Positions 16,795-25,654 of a stretch of 64,000 bases of DNA are shown piece after piece (the stretch's first letter is position 1; each line of letters begins with the position of its first letter). Origin of the DNA: an uncultured Opitutia bacterium (lineage in GTDB: Bacteria; Verrucomicrobiota; Verrucomicrobiia; Opitutales; Opitutaceae). A program made the position numbers and the translations under genes. Below the pieces are notes generated by a model. The model worked only from the letters and a program-made list of their open reading frames with translations, was not told the origin of the DNA and did not search any database. The DNA lies in the NCBI GenBank assembly GCA_903862955.1, contig CAIPAH010000030.1, positions 62,001 to 126,000 on the forward strand, in the 5' to 3' direction.

Positions 16795-18021
16795 TCAAAC
16801 CTTTGGGCCACCCTGCGCGAGGTTTCGCGCGCGGAGACGCAGGCCGTTCAGGCGGATGAAGCCGGTCGCATCCGTCTGGTTGTACCAGCTCTTCACGCCT
16901 TCCATCGACGCGATGTTCATGTCGTAGAGCGAATACTTCGACTTGCGGCCGCAGGTGATGACGTTGCCCTTGTAGAGCTTCAGCCGGACGGTGCCAGTGA
17001 CGTATTTCTGCGTTTCGTCCACCAGCGCCTGCAGGGCCTCGCGTTCTGGCGCGAACCAGAAGCCGTAGTAAACCAGCTCGGCATACTTCGGGATGAGCGA
17101 GTCGCGGATGTGCATGACCTCGCGGTCCATCGTCAGCGATTCCACCTGCCGGTGGCCGTGCATGAGGATCGTGCCGCCCGGCGTCTCGTAGACCCCCCGC
17201 GACTTCATGCCGACGAAGCGGTTTTCCACGAGGTCGACGCGGCCGATGCCGTGCTTGCCGCCGAGTTTGTTCAGCGCCTTGAGCACGCCCGCGGGCGAGA
17301 GCTTCTGGCCGTTCACGCTCACGCAATTGCCCTTCACGAAGTCCAATTCGACATATTCCGCCTTGTTGGGCGCGTCCTCGGGTGAAACGGAGAGCTTGAA
17401 CATCCCCTTGTTCGCCTTGGTCGTCGGGTCGAACCACGGGTCTTCCAGGATGCCGGCCTCATACGAGATGTGCAGGAGGTTGCGGTCCATCGAGTAGGGC
17501 TTCTTGAGCGACGCCTCGACGGGAATCTTGTGCTTCGCGCAGTAGGCGATCATCTCGGCGCGGCCCGGGAATTCCTGGCGGAAGTTGTCGAGTTTCCACG
17601 GCGAGAGGATCTGCAGGCGCGGGTTGAGCGCCATGTAGGTGAGCTCGAAGCGGCACTGGTCGTTGCCCTTGCCGGTGGCGCCATGCGCGACGGTGTCGGC
17701 CTTTTCCTTTCGCGCGATGTCGACCTGAGCCTTTGCGATCAGCGGCCGGGCGATCGAGGTGCCGAGGTAATACTGGCCCTCGTAAATCGCGTTGGCGCGC
17801 ACCATCGGGTAGATGAAGTCGCGGGCGAATTCCTCGACGAGGTCGAGCGTGTAGTGCTTTGACGCGCCGGTCTTGCGCGCCTTCTGCGGCAGTCCGCGCA
17901 ACTCCTCCTCCTGGCCGATATCGGCGGCGAAAGTCACGATCTCCGCGTCGTAAGTTTCGCGCAGCCACTTGAGGATCACGGACGTGTCGAGTCCGCCTGA
18001 GTATGCGAGGACGATTTTCAT
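16795..18021 (-). CDS. argG: Argininosuccinate synthase
   Basis: ArgG joins citrulline and aspartate with ATP. The 408-residue protein starts at ATG 18021 with the pyrophosphatase-type P-loop [12 protein letters not shown]. It has [44 protein letters not shown] and KLYKGN, all standard. The frame continues upstream to 18216 in argF, which is an artefact. The extreme C-terminus ([10 protein letters not shown]) is unusual and is found again as a short copy at 15348-15389. argF lies 19 bp upstream, so the genes are an argB-D-F-G series on the minus strand. Confidence 0.97.
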   Translation of the reverse strand: MKIVLAYSGGLDTSVILKWLRETYDAEIVTFAADIGQEEELRGLPQKARKTGASKHYTLDLVEEFARDFIYPMVRANAIYEGQYYLGTSIARPLIAKAQVDIARKEKADTVAHGATGKGNDQCRFELTYMALNPRLQILSPWKLDNFRQEFPGRAEMIAYCAKHKIPVEASLKKPYSMDRNLLHISYEAGILEDPWFDPTTKANKGMFKLSVSPEDAPNKAEYVELDFVKGNCVSVNGQKLSPAGVLKALNKLGGKHGIGRVDLVENRFVGMKSRGVYETPGGTILMHGHRQVESLTMDREVMHIRDSLIPKYAELVYYGFWFAPEREALQALVDETQKYVTGTVRLKLYKGNVITCGRKSKYSLYDMNIASMEGVKSWYNQTDATGFIRLNGLRLRARNLAQGGPKV

Positions 18022-18040
18022 GGGAGGAAAGTGTTTGGGT

Positions 18041-18988
18041 TCACGCCTTCGGCGGCAGCGCCAGGGCGGCCAGGATGGCCTTTTGCATGTGCAGCCGGTT
18101 TTCGGCCTGGTCGAAGATGATCGAGCGCGGGTTGTCGAGCACGGCTTGCTCGACCTCCTCGCCGGCGTGCGCCGGGAGACAATGCATGAACAGCGCGCCA
18201 GGCTTTGCCGCCGCAAACAGCTTCGCGGTCACGGCGTAGGGCTTCAGTTCGGTGAGGCGCTGCGCTTCCTCGTCCTCCTGGCCCATGCTGGTCCACACGT
18301 CGGTGTAAACGATGTCGGCATCCTTCACGGCCTCATACGGGTCGGTGGTGAACTGGAAATCCACGGCGCGACCGTCCGCCTTGAGCTGGGCGCGAATCTC
18401 GGCGCCCGGCGCGTAGGCCTGCGGACCCGACAGCGAGATTTTCATCCCGAACAGGCTCGCGCCCAGGATCCAGGAGTTGGCCATGTTGAAACACGTATCG
18501 CCGAAGTAGGCGATTTTCCGGCCCTTCAGCGCGGCGACGAGATCGCCGCCCGGCGCCGCCCAGCGCTCCGCCGCCGTGAAGGCATCGGTGTAAATCTGGC
18601 AGGGATGCAGAAAATCCGTCAGCGCGTTGATGACCGGCACCGTGCTGTGCTTCGCCAGCTCGATCACGTCCTGATGGTCAAAGGTCCGCACGACCAGGCC
18701 GTGCACAAAGCGCGACAGCACCTTGGCAGTGTCCTGGATCGTTTCACCCCGCCCGAACTGAATGTCATTCTTGTTCAGGAAAAGCGGGTTTCCGCCCAGC
18801 TCGTGGATGCCGACCTCGAACGAGACGCGCGTGCGGGTGCTCGACTTGGCAAAGATCATCGCCCACGTCTGCCCCGCAAGCACGGCGGAACCCGGCTGGC
18901 CGCGGCTCTGCTTCAAACTGCGCGCGCGGGCAAAAAGCCCCGGCAGTTCGTGAGCCGCAAAGTCGGTTTCCTTGATGAAATGCTTCAT
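18041..18988 (-). CDS. argF: Ornithine carbamoyltransferase
   Basis: ArgF forms citrulline from ornithine and carbamoyl phosphate. The 315-residue protein from ATG 18988 has the carbamoyl-phosphate site STRTR (residues 50-54), the FxHPxQ motif as FLHPCQ, and the ornithine-site MHCLPAH near the C-terminus. Length is normal. An upstream in-frame start at 19027 is less likely. It lies between argD (63-bp gap) and argG (19-bp gap). Confidence 0.96.
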   Translation of the reverse strand: MKHFIKETDFAAHELPGLFARARSLKQSRGQPGSAVLAGQTWAMIFAKSSTRTRVSFEVGIHELGGNPLFLNKNDIQFGRGETIQDTAKVLSRFVHGLVVRTFDHQDVIELAKHSTVPVINALTDFLHPCQIYTDAFTAAERWAAPGGDLVAALKGRKIAYFGDTCFNMANSWILGASLFGMKISLSGPQAYAPGAEIRAQLKADGRAVDFQFTTDPYEAVKDADIVYTDVWTSMGQEDEEAQRLTELKPYAVTAKLFAAAKPGALFMHCLPAHAGEEVEQAVLDNPRSIIFDQAENRLHMQKAILAALALPPKA

Positions 18989-19051
18989 GAAAGCCGGAAG
19001 GTATAAACCGTCCGGGGGCCCTTCCACGAGTGAAAAGTGGCCCGCCGGGGG

Positions 19052-20269
19052 TCAGGCTTTGGCCGCCAGGACGGCGCGGATGATCTCCACCGAGCGGTTC
19101 AATTCCTCCACCGTTGCGATGAACGGCGGGAGAACGCGGATGGCGTTGCCGCCCGCGCCGACGACCAGCAAGCCGCGCTCGCGCAAGGCCGTCAGGTAGG
19201 GCGCCGAATCCGATGCGAGCTGCAGGCCCACGAGGTAGCCGCGCCCGCGCACGCCGGTCAGCTGCTTCGGGAACTCGGCCGCAAGTTTCGTCAGCTCCGC
19301 GATCCACGGGCCGCTGCGCGCGGTGACCTGCTCGAGCAGCTTGTCCCGCGCGATCACGTCGAGCACCGCGAGGCCCGCCGCGCACGCGAGCGGCGTGCCG
19401 CCGAACGTCGTGCCGTGGCTGCCCGGGGTAAAGAGTCCGGCGAATTTCTCGTGGACCCAGATCGCGCCGATGGGAAACCCGCCCCCAAGGCCCTTGGCCA
19501 TGGCGATGGCGTCCGGACGGACGCCGGCGTGCTCGAACGCGTAGAACTTCCCCGTCCGCCCCACCCCGCACTGCACCTCATCAAGGATCAGCAGCAGGTT
19601 GTGCTTGTCGCACAATGCGCGCAGGCCGCGCAGAAATTCCGACGTGCACGGGTGAATGCCCGACTCGCCCTGGATCGTCTCGACCATGATCGCCGAGGTC
19701 TGCTCGTCGATGAGATCGGCGAAACTCTGGAGATTGTTCAGCTCGCCGAAGGCGAAGCCCGGCACGAGGGGCGCGAAGCCCTTCTGGATCTTCTCCTGCG
19801 GCGTCGCGCTCATCCCACCGAACATGCGGCCGTGAAACGCGTTCTTCGCGCAAATGACCTTGTAGCACTTGCCCTCGGCGCCGCTCTTGGCGACGCCGTG
19901 CAGCCGGGAGAGCTTGATCAGCGCCTCGTCGGCCTCCCCGCCGCTGTTGCAGAAGAACACCCGGCCGGGACCCGCGTAGCCCACGATGCGCCGCGCGAGT
20001 TCGCCCTGGTTGGGATGGCGGAAGAGATTGCTGACATGGATCAGCTCCGTCGCCTGGCGCTGCACGGCCGCGACCCAATCCGGGTGGCAATGCCCGAGCG
20101 CGCTGACCGCGATGCCGGACGTGAAATCGAGGTAGGAGTTGCCGGCATCATCCCACACCTGCGCGCCGCGGCCGCGCACGAGGGTCAGGGCGGCGCGGGC
20201 GTAATTCTTCATCACGTTCGCGTCGTAGAGCTCGGCGGTGCTGGTACGGACGATGGAGGGCGGGTTCAT
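19052..20269 (-). CDS. argD: Acetylornithine aminotransferase
   Basis: This fold-type I PLP enzyme (405 residues from ATG 20269) converts N-acetylglutamate semialdehyde to N-acetylornithine. It has FFCNSGGEADEALIKLSR, the Asp-containing LLILDEVQCGVGRTGKF, and the PLP lysine in AIAMAKGLGGGFPIGA. The GGEADEA segment is slightly different from the usual GAEANEA. The frame runs on to 20317 through an AT-rich palindromic repeat, which I exclude. Confidence 0.94.
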   Translation of the reverse strand: MNPPSIVRTSTAELYDANVMKNYARAALTLVRGRGAQVWDDAGNSYLDFTSGIAVSALGHCHPDWVAAVQRQATELIHVSNLFRHPNQGELARRIVGYAGPGRVFFCNSGGEADEALIKLSRLHGVAKSGAEGKCYKVICAKNAFHGRMFGGMSATPQEKIQKGFAPLVPGFAFGELNNLQSFADLIDEQTSAIMVETIQGESGIHPCTSEFLRGLRALCDKHNLLLILDEVQCGVGRTGKFYAFEHAGVRPDAIAMAKGLGGGFPIGAIWVHEKFAGLFTPGSHGTTFGGTPLACAAGLAVLDVIARDKLLEQVTARSGPWIAELTKLAAEFPKQLTGVRGRGYLVGLQLASDSAPYLTALRERGLLVVGAGGNAIRVLPPFIATVEELNRSVEIIRAVLAAKA

Positions 20270-20270
20270 G

Positions 20271-20346
20271 AAATTTTCGATTTGGGATTTTCGAATTTCG
20301 ATTTCGGCAGAGTCCAATCGAAACTCGAAAATCGAAAATCGAAATT
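20271..20346. repeat. Family D palindromic repeat between argD and argB
   Basis: Two AT-rich arms built from ATTTTCGA / TCGAAAAT units (20274-20311 and about 20322-20346) are imperfect reverse complements. The same units recur at 31165-31264 and 31616-31651 inside the urease operon. Confidence 0.75.
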
Positions 20347-20352
20347 GGGGCG

Positions 20353-21234
20353 TCAGCCCTGGACGATCTCGGTGCCGATGCCATGATCGGTGAAGATCTC
20401 CAGCAGCAGGCTGTGCGGCAGGCGGCCGTCGATGAAATGCACGCGCTGCACGCCTTCCTCGAGCGCGCGGATGGCGCTCTGGACCTTGGGGCGCATGCCC
20501 TTGTCGATCACGCCCTTCTTCTTGAGGTCGTCGACCTGGCTGACCTTGAGCGTGGAAAGCAGCGACTCCGGGTCCGCGGGATTCGCGAGCAAGCCGGGCA
20601 CGTCGCTCATGTAAACCAACCGCCGGGCGCGCAGCGCGCTCGCGACGCGACCGGCCACGAGGTCGGCGTTCACGTTGTAGGGTTTGCCATCGTGGCCCTC
20701 GGCCACGGGTGAAATTACGGGAATGAAGCCGTCGGCGATCTCCTTCTTGATGAGCTTCACCTTCACCTCGGTCACATCGCCCACGTAACCCAGGTCGATG
20801 GGGTTGCCGTCATCGTCCTTGGTCATCTTCTCGCACACCAGCACGGTGTCGCCCGGCAGGCCCTTCGGCCGGCCTTTGGCGGTGCTGATCGCGTCGCAGA
20901 CGTCCTTGTTGACGATTTCGTCGAGGGTCTTCTTCACCACGGCGATTGCGGCTTCGTCGGTCACACGCTGGCCGTTGATGAAGGTCGCCTTGAGCCCGGA
21001 GGACTCCATCGCGCGGGTGATGGCCTTGCCGCCGCCGTGCACGACGACGACGTTGATGCCCGCGGCCGCGAGGAAGGCCAGGTCGTAGGCCACGCGCGTC
21101 CGGGCGATCGGGTCGGGATCGTCCATGAAGCTGCCGCCGTACTTGACCACGAAGGTCGCGCCCCGGAAATCCTGGATGTAGGGCAGCGCCTCGATCAGCA
21201 CCTTGGCCTTCGCCGTGACTTCAGCGACATTCAT
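20353..21234 (-). CDS. argB: N-acetylglutamate kinase
   Basis: ArgB phosphorylates N-acetylglutamate. The 293-residue protein from ATG 21234 (a TTG lies 9 bp further up) has the amino-acid-kinase motifs [26 protein letters not shown], and the C-terminal [28 protein letters not shown] and [14 protein letters not shown]. It is transcribed away from argJ across a 284-bp spacer. A palindromic repeat separates it from argD downstream. Confidence 0.96.
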   Translation of the reverse strand: MNVAEVTAKAKVLIEALPYIQDFRGATFVVKYGGSFMDDPDPIARTRVAYDLAFLAAAGINVVVVHGGGKAITRAMESSGLKATFINGQRVTDEAAIAVVKKTLDEIVNKDVCDAISTAKGRPKGLPGDTVLVCEKMTKDDDGNPIDLGYVGDVTEVKVKLIKKEIADGFIPVISPVAEGHDGKPYNVNADLVAGRVASALRARRLVYMSDVPGLLANPADPESLLSTLKVSQVDDLKKKGVIDKGMRPKVQSAIRALEEGVQRVHFIDGRLPHSLLLEIFTDHGIGTEIVQG

Positions 21235-21518
21235 CGCGGTCAAAGCGCGCGGCCCGGGGCCGCGGCGTTATCGAAGAAGGAGCAGGAGGTGTTCACGGAA
21301 ATGGTTGGAGCGAAGGGGAACATCTGAATAAGCCACACCCGCCGCGCATTTCCACAAAAATTTTCATCGTAACACTCCCGTGTCATTGCGCGGAATGCGG
21401 CACCGAAGCCGTTCCCGCCGAATTTCCGGGGGATTGCGCGCGCCACGCCGGCACACGCGCGCGTCGGCGGAGAAAAATTCTGCTTCACTCCGCGGCGCGC
21501 CCCGCGCACTTCTTTTCC

Positions 21519-22835
21519 GTGCCCAGCACAAATCTCACGTTTGCCTCCCGCGCCGAACATCGCGCGTGGCTCGCCACCCAGTCCGCCCTGCCCGCCGGCT
21601 TCCGCGTCGGTGCCACGAAATTCGACTTCACGCCGCGCGAGGCGCCCAAGCCCGCCAAGATGACGCTCACGCTCATCGCGCTCGACCGGCCGACACCCGA
21701 TTTCGCCGCGGTCTTCACGCGCAACGCGTTTCCCGGTGCGCCGATCATCGTCGGCCGCCAGCGGCTCGGGGCGCCCGCACTCGGCGCGATCATCGTGAAC
21801 AACAAGATTTCCAACGTCTGCGCGCCCGGTGGCGTCGAGGCGTCCGAACGGGTGTGCGCCGAGACCGCCCGGCTGCTCAAGCTGTCCGCGACCGAGGTGC
21901 TGCCGAGCTCCACCGGCGTGATCGGCTGGGGCTTGCCCGTGGACGCGATGCTCGGCGCCCTGCCGCAGGCCGTCGGCGCGCTCGCGGGCGGCTCCATTCT
22001 GCCCGCAGCGGAGGGCATCGTGACAACCGATCTTTATCCGAAAATCCGCCGCGCGTCCCTCGGCGGCGGCAGCATCGTGGGCATCGCGAAGGGCGCGGGC
22101 ATGATCGAGCCCAACATGGCGACGATGCTCGTCTACGTGCTGACCGACATCGCCGTGCCGCGTGCCACGCTACGGGCCAGTCTCACGCGCGCGGTCAACG
22201 CGAGTTTCAACACTATCAGCGTCGACAGCGACACCAGTACGTCGGACACCGTCGCGCTCGTCTCGTCGGGCCGCGTCGCCGGCGTTGACGCTGCCGCATT
22301 CGAGCAGGCGCTCACCGGCGTGTGCCGCGACTTGGCCGAGGACGTCGTGCGCAACGGCGAAGGCGTGCGCCACGTGATTCGCGTGCGCGTCCAGCGGGCC
22401 GCGACGCTCGAGCTGGCCCGCGACCTCGGCAAGGCGATCGTCAACGCCCCGCTGTTCAAGTGCGCCGTGGCGGGCAATGACCCAAATGTCGGCCGCCTCG
22501 TCCAAGCGATCGGCAAGCACGTCGGCGCGCAGGCGCCCGGCACCGACCTGTCGAAGCTGAAGCTCATGCTGGGCGGCATCGAGATTTTCTCCGGCGGCGT
22601 TTTCCGGCTCAATCCGGACAAGGAAAAAGCGCTGGTGGCGCACCTCCGCAGGGCGGAACTCTACGCGACCGCCGCACCCAAGGACGGCGTGTTCACCCCG
22701 CCGATCGACTACCCGTCGCACGAGCGCTGCGTGGAAATTAACGTGGACCTGAACTCGGGGAGCGCCGAAGCCACCGTGCTCGGCGGCGACCTCACGCACG
22801 AATACGTCAGCGAGAACGCGGACTATCGGAGCTAG
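21519..22835 (+). CDS. argJ: ArgJ bifunctional ornithine/glutamate N-acetyltransferase, divergent
   Basis: ArgJ recycles the acetyl group from acetylornithine to glutamate. The 438-residue protein has the autocleavage site with nucleophile T202 in NMATMLVYVLTD, plus FTRNAFPGAPI, SSTGVIGWGLPVD, VDSDTSTSDTV and CAVAGNDPNVGRLVQAIG. The segment IIVNNKISNVCAPGG departs from the usual VNSGNANACTG, so this is a divergent member. The start is GTG 21519. Divergent orientation to argB completes an acetyl-cycling arginine pathway, except for argC. Confidence 0.88.
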   Translation: MPSTNLTFASRAEHRAWLATQSALPAGFRVGATKFDFTPREAPKPAKMTLTLIALDRPTPDFAAVFTRNAFPGAPIIVGRQRLGAPALGAIIVNNKISNVCAPGGVEASERVCAETARLLKLSATEVLPSSTGVIGWGLPVDAMLGALPQAVGALAGGSILPAAEGIVTTDLYPKIRRASLGGGSIVGIAKGAGMIEPNMATMLVYVLTDIAVPRATLRASLTRAVNASFNTISVDSDTSTSDTVALVSSGRVAGVDAAAFEQALTGVCRDLAEDVVRNGEGVRHVIRVRVQRAATLELARDLGKAIVNAPLFKCAVAGNDPNVGRLVQAIGKHVGAQAPGTDLSKLKLMLGGIEIFSGGVFRLNPDKEKALVAHLRRAELYATAAPKDGVFTPPIDYPSHERCVEINVDLNSGSAEATVLGGDLTHEYVSENADYRS

Positions 22836-22908
22836 CAGTCAGGCCCCTGCGACGCGAAGACCGTTTCTCGTGCGCGCGGCAGCAGCCGGGCGCACTCTTG
22901 TTTGGTCG

Positions 22909-24528
22909 CTAGTAAACAAACTTTCGCTTCCCTGGACCACTGCCGTCGTTGGTGTCGCTTTGTCTTAGCACCCATTGGTTGTGTTCGGACGCGAATGCCT
23001 TGACGAGTTCCAGCTGTTGAGCGGTGGCGGGGGTTTCGGCGTTAAAAAAGACGGGCATGAAATACACCGTCCGATCGTCGACCTTTTCGGGCGCCAGTGT
23101 CGTTCCGGGAATGATCCGAATCACCGAGCTGAAGACGTTAACCCGGCGGCCGTCGGGCAGGATCTTGAAACTCGGGGTCAAGGTGAGCAGCCCGATAAAC
23201 CGGCCTTCGGCGGCCACCTCGTGCTTTCGCAGTTGGGCGAACCGGTCGTAGGCCGGATTCGGGAAGGGTGGATGCAGCGCCTTGGGCGCGCCCGCCCGGG
23301 CGGGCGGCGCGGAGACTGTTGCAGGTGGCGTGGGCAACGCCGTCGGCCGTGGTGTCGGCAGGGAATCCTCCAGCTCCTGTTCGCCCTTTTCCCGGGCGAG
23401 TTCCTTGTTGTGTGCGACCGCGAAGCCGGTGGCGAGACAGGTCAGCTTCGTGACATCGCTGCCTTCGAAACTGAAACTCTCCGGCAGGAAATAGACGTTC
23501 CGGTAGTCTTCCTGCTGCATGAGGCGCACCATTCCCGGCACGGAAAGCATCGTCTCGCGGGGCGCGGGAGCATGACTGCCATCAGGCAGGGAGCGGAAGG
23601 GCAGGCTCTGGATTTTCAACCCAATGTATTTTCCCGCCGCCGCCGCCTCATAGCGATGGAAGCGCGCGTAGCGGATGGAGGACACAACCGAGTCGTCATC
23701 GAAGCTGTATTGCGCCGGGCCGATTACCTGCAAGGGCAACCCATCGGATCCGATCGCCAATGGCTTGCGCGGGATCCGCGCCTCCAACTCGCTCATGGCC
23801 TGCTCCACGGCGCGCGCCGGAGTTCGTGGATTCTGGATGATGGCCGCGAGCAAGGGCACAGGCGTGTTTCGGTGTTGGAGGATCGCCTGCAACTTGGGGT
23901 AGGAATACTTCGTGGCCTCGGCGAAGGCGTCGGGCAAGCAGGCCGTCAACACTTCCGCCGGGCACGCGGGATTCCAGAGGACCTGGGCGCGCAGCGCCGG
24001 CACTGCGACGTAGATTTGCTGCAGCTGTTCCCCGTTGTAGCGCACACCGGGATCCTGCAGCGAGGAAGAGAAGACCTGCGTCTTCATCGGGTCGGTCGAC
24101 GCAAACCACCGTTCGCGCAACCCGCGCTGGGGATCAGCCTCCAGTTCCCGGACCAGCGCCTGCCGCTCGTGGGCGACGCGCTCCTGTTTCCAGGCTTCGA
24201 TCCGGTTCTCCCCGAAAAGCACCCCGGCCCAAGCCAGCAGGAACAGGCAGGGAACTGCCACCAAGGCCGCCCAGAACCGGCCGGCCTCCTTGGTGGTGAC
24301 GGACACTGTCGCGCAGACGATGCAGAGCACCATGCCGAGGCCCACCCCGCCACCGGCGACCCAAATGGCCGACTCGAGGCTGTGCTGCAAAAATGCCAGC
24401 CCCACGCCGCCGACGGAAAAGACGACCAGGAACAGGATGGCGGCGAGCCACCACTTGCGGCGGTTGCCGCCGCGCGCGGCCGGCTCCTCCCGCAGGTTGA
24501 GGAATGCGACCGGATCGTCGTGGCTCAC
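22909..24528 (-). CDS. Membrane protein with LRV-like repeats and a duplicated C-terminal domain
   Basis: This 539-residue protein is unrecognised. It has three hydrophobic helices (about residues 26-46, 52-76 and 83-106). A helical section follows with NPxTP turns (HRNTPVPLLAAIIQNPRTPARAVEQAM) that resemble variant leucine-rich (LRV) repeats. Then come two copies of a domain of about 90 residues: YARFHRYEAAAAGKYIGL and YDRFAQLRKHEVAAEGRFIGL, each with PDGxxxxx, an xxVYFxPExFxF-like strand and ending AxxHN. A proline-rich linker (about 390-430) separates them. It starts at GTG 24528, overlapping the stop of the small upstream gene (GTGA), so the two are translationally coupled. Confidence 0.7.
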   Translation of the reverse strand: MSHDDPVAFLNLREEPAARGGNRRKWWLAAILFLVVFSVGGVGLAFLQHSLESAIWVAGGGVGLGMVLCIVCATVSVTTKEAGRFWAALVAVPCLFLLAWAGVLFGENRIEAWKQERVAHERQALVRELEADPQRGLRERWFASTDPMKTQVFSSSLQDPGVRYNGEQLQQIYVAVPALRAQVLWNPACPAEVLTACLPDAFAEATKYSYPKLQAILQHRNTPVPLLAAIIQNPRTPARAVEQAMSELEARIPRKPLAIGSDGLPLQVIGPAQYSFDDDSVVSSIRYARFHRYEAAAAGKYIGLKIQSLPFRSLPDGSHAPAPRETMLSVPGMVRLMQQEDYRNVYFLPESFSFEGSDVTKLTCLATGFAVAHNKELAREKGEQELEDSLPTPRPTALPTPPATVSAPPARAGAPKALHPPFPNPAYDRFAQLRKHEVAAEGRFIGLLTLTPSFKILPDGRRVNVFSSVIRIIPGTTLAPEKVDDRTVYFMPVFFNAETPATAQQLELVKAFASEHNQWVLRQSDTNDGSGPGKRKFVY

Positions 24529-24704
24529 GGCTTTTGCCTCTTCCAGACGTAGAAGAAAAACAGCACCAGCGGGACCTGCAGGGCGAGTTGCAGCAGGGTG
24601 AGTGGATCAAAGCGGCCCGCGAAGAAGGACCACCGATACAGCGTGAGAACAAGGAGCAGGGCTTGGGAAATACCCACCGCCAAGGCAAGGCTCTTGAGAT
24701 TCAT
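24525..24704 (-). CDS. Small two-helix membrane protein
   Basis: A 59-residue protein reads from ATG 24704: it begins MNLKSLALAVGISQALLL and ends FFYVWKRQKP. It has two hydrophobic helices (about residues 4-23 and 35-54) joined by a short basic loop, and a positively charged tail. The stop TGA overlaps the GTG of the 539-residue membrane protein, which supports real translation and a shared role. No family is recognised. Confidence 0.65.
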   Translation of the reverse strand: MNLKSLALAVGISQALLLVLTLYRWSFFAGRFDPLTLLQLALQVPLVLFFFYVWKRQKP

Positions 24705-24770
24705 GGGGTGTCTGAACGCTACCCGCCCACCCGCTGCTTGCGATGCGGAAGTGGAACGACCCGCCCTGCG

Positions 24771-25514
24771 CTAACTCAGCCCGCCAAACAGCGCCGTCAG
24801 GCCGGCGCGGAAGGCGTCCGGCAGCGCGTTGAAATGGTCGCGGTCGGCGAAGCGAACCGACGTGCGGTTCAAGCCTTTGAACGGTTTCGCTGCGAGCTGG
24901 GCCTCGAGCAACGCGAGGTCGCCGGTCATCGATTCCGAATCCTTCTCGCCGACGCTCAGGAACAGATTTGCACGCAGTGTGGCCTGCCGGCGGCGCAAGC
25001 GTTTGGCCTGCTGGAGAATCGCGCGATCATCCCACCAGACCGACGGCGAACCCGCCAGGTGGTGGGTGAAAAAGGGGTTCGCCTGGAACAGCGCGTCCAG
25101 CACGAGCAGCGACCCGAGGGAGTAGCCGGCGATGCCGCGAGCGCCCCGTGGATTTACTGGGTAGCGCCGCTTCAGTTCCGGCCAGAGCGTCGCAGTGAGA
25201 AATTTCCGGAAGGCCTCCGCGCCGCCGCTCGTCGGCTCGAAGGCGTGAGACGTCGGCGTGTAGTCCCGCCCGCGCTTGTTCGTATCCTGGCCGTAGCTCG
25301 CGCCATAGCCGACCCCGACCAGCAGCAGCGGCGGGACCTGTTTCGCTTTGTGCAGCACGCGATACGCCTCCACCGCTGGCTTGAACTGATTGTCGCCGTC
25401 CATGAACAGCATGACCGGCCACGGCCCGGGAGCGCGCTTCGCTTCAGGCGCGGAAACAAAGATCCAATACTTCGTTCCGGTCTCCGGTGACTCGAGCTTG
25501 AAGGCGGGTCTCAT
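24771..25514 (-). CDS. Esterase D/IroE-like alpha/beta hydrolase
   Basis: The 247-residue protein has the nucleophile elbow GYSLGS (S132), an oxyanion region VGVGYG, an acidic-residue segment VGEKDSESM, and the catalytic His in FADRDHFNALP. It resembles the PF00756 esterase family (feruloyl esterase, esterase D, siderophore esterase). No signal peptide is present in this frame (MRPAFKLESPETG), so it is either cytosolic or the start lies elsewhere. Flanked by a palindromic repeat on its upstream side. Confidence 0.82.
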   Translation of the reverse strand: MRPAFKLESPETGTKYWIFVSAPEAKRAPGPWPVMLFMDGDNQFKPAVEAYRVLHKAKQVPPLLLVGVGYGASYGQDTNKRGRDYTPTSHAFEPTSGGAEAFRKFLTATLWPELKRRYPVNPRGARGIAGYSLGSLLVLDALFQANPFFTHHLAGSPSVWWDDRAILQQAKRLRRRQATLRANLFLSVGEKDSESMTGDLALLEAQLAAKPFKGLNRTSVRFADRDHFNALPDAFRAGLTALFGGLS

Positions 25515-25561
25515 GCGGTGGGCTCAAAGAAACCGGCTTTTCTGGCGGCGCAACTGTCAGG

Positions 25562-25654
25562 GGTGGAGGCGTTGTCCCCAACGCGCTGAGGCGCTCGCTT
25601 CAACCTGCTGGTCCACCCAAATGAAAACGCGTTAGGGGCAACGCGTTCCACCTC
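25562..25654. repeat. Imperfect inverted repeat upstream of the esterase
   Basis: Left arm 25562-25585 (GGTGGAGGCGTTG...) and right arm 25628-25654 (...CAACGCGTTCCACCTC) are imperfect reverse complements carrying the 6-mer AACGCG. The right arm reaches the stop codon of the PLP decarboxylase gene, so it may also serve as that gene's transcription end. Confidence 0.6.

Noticed and set aside
21235-21518. A possible arginine-repressor operator between argB and argJ
   Set aside because: No AT-rich ARG-box-like palindrome could be found; only weak AT-rich segments are present.
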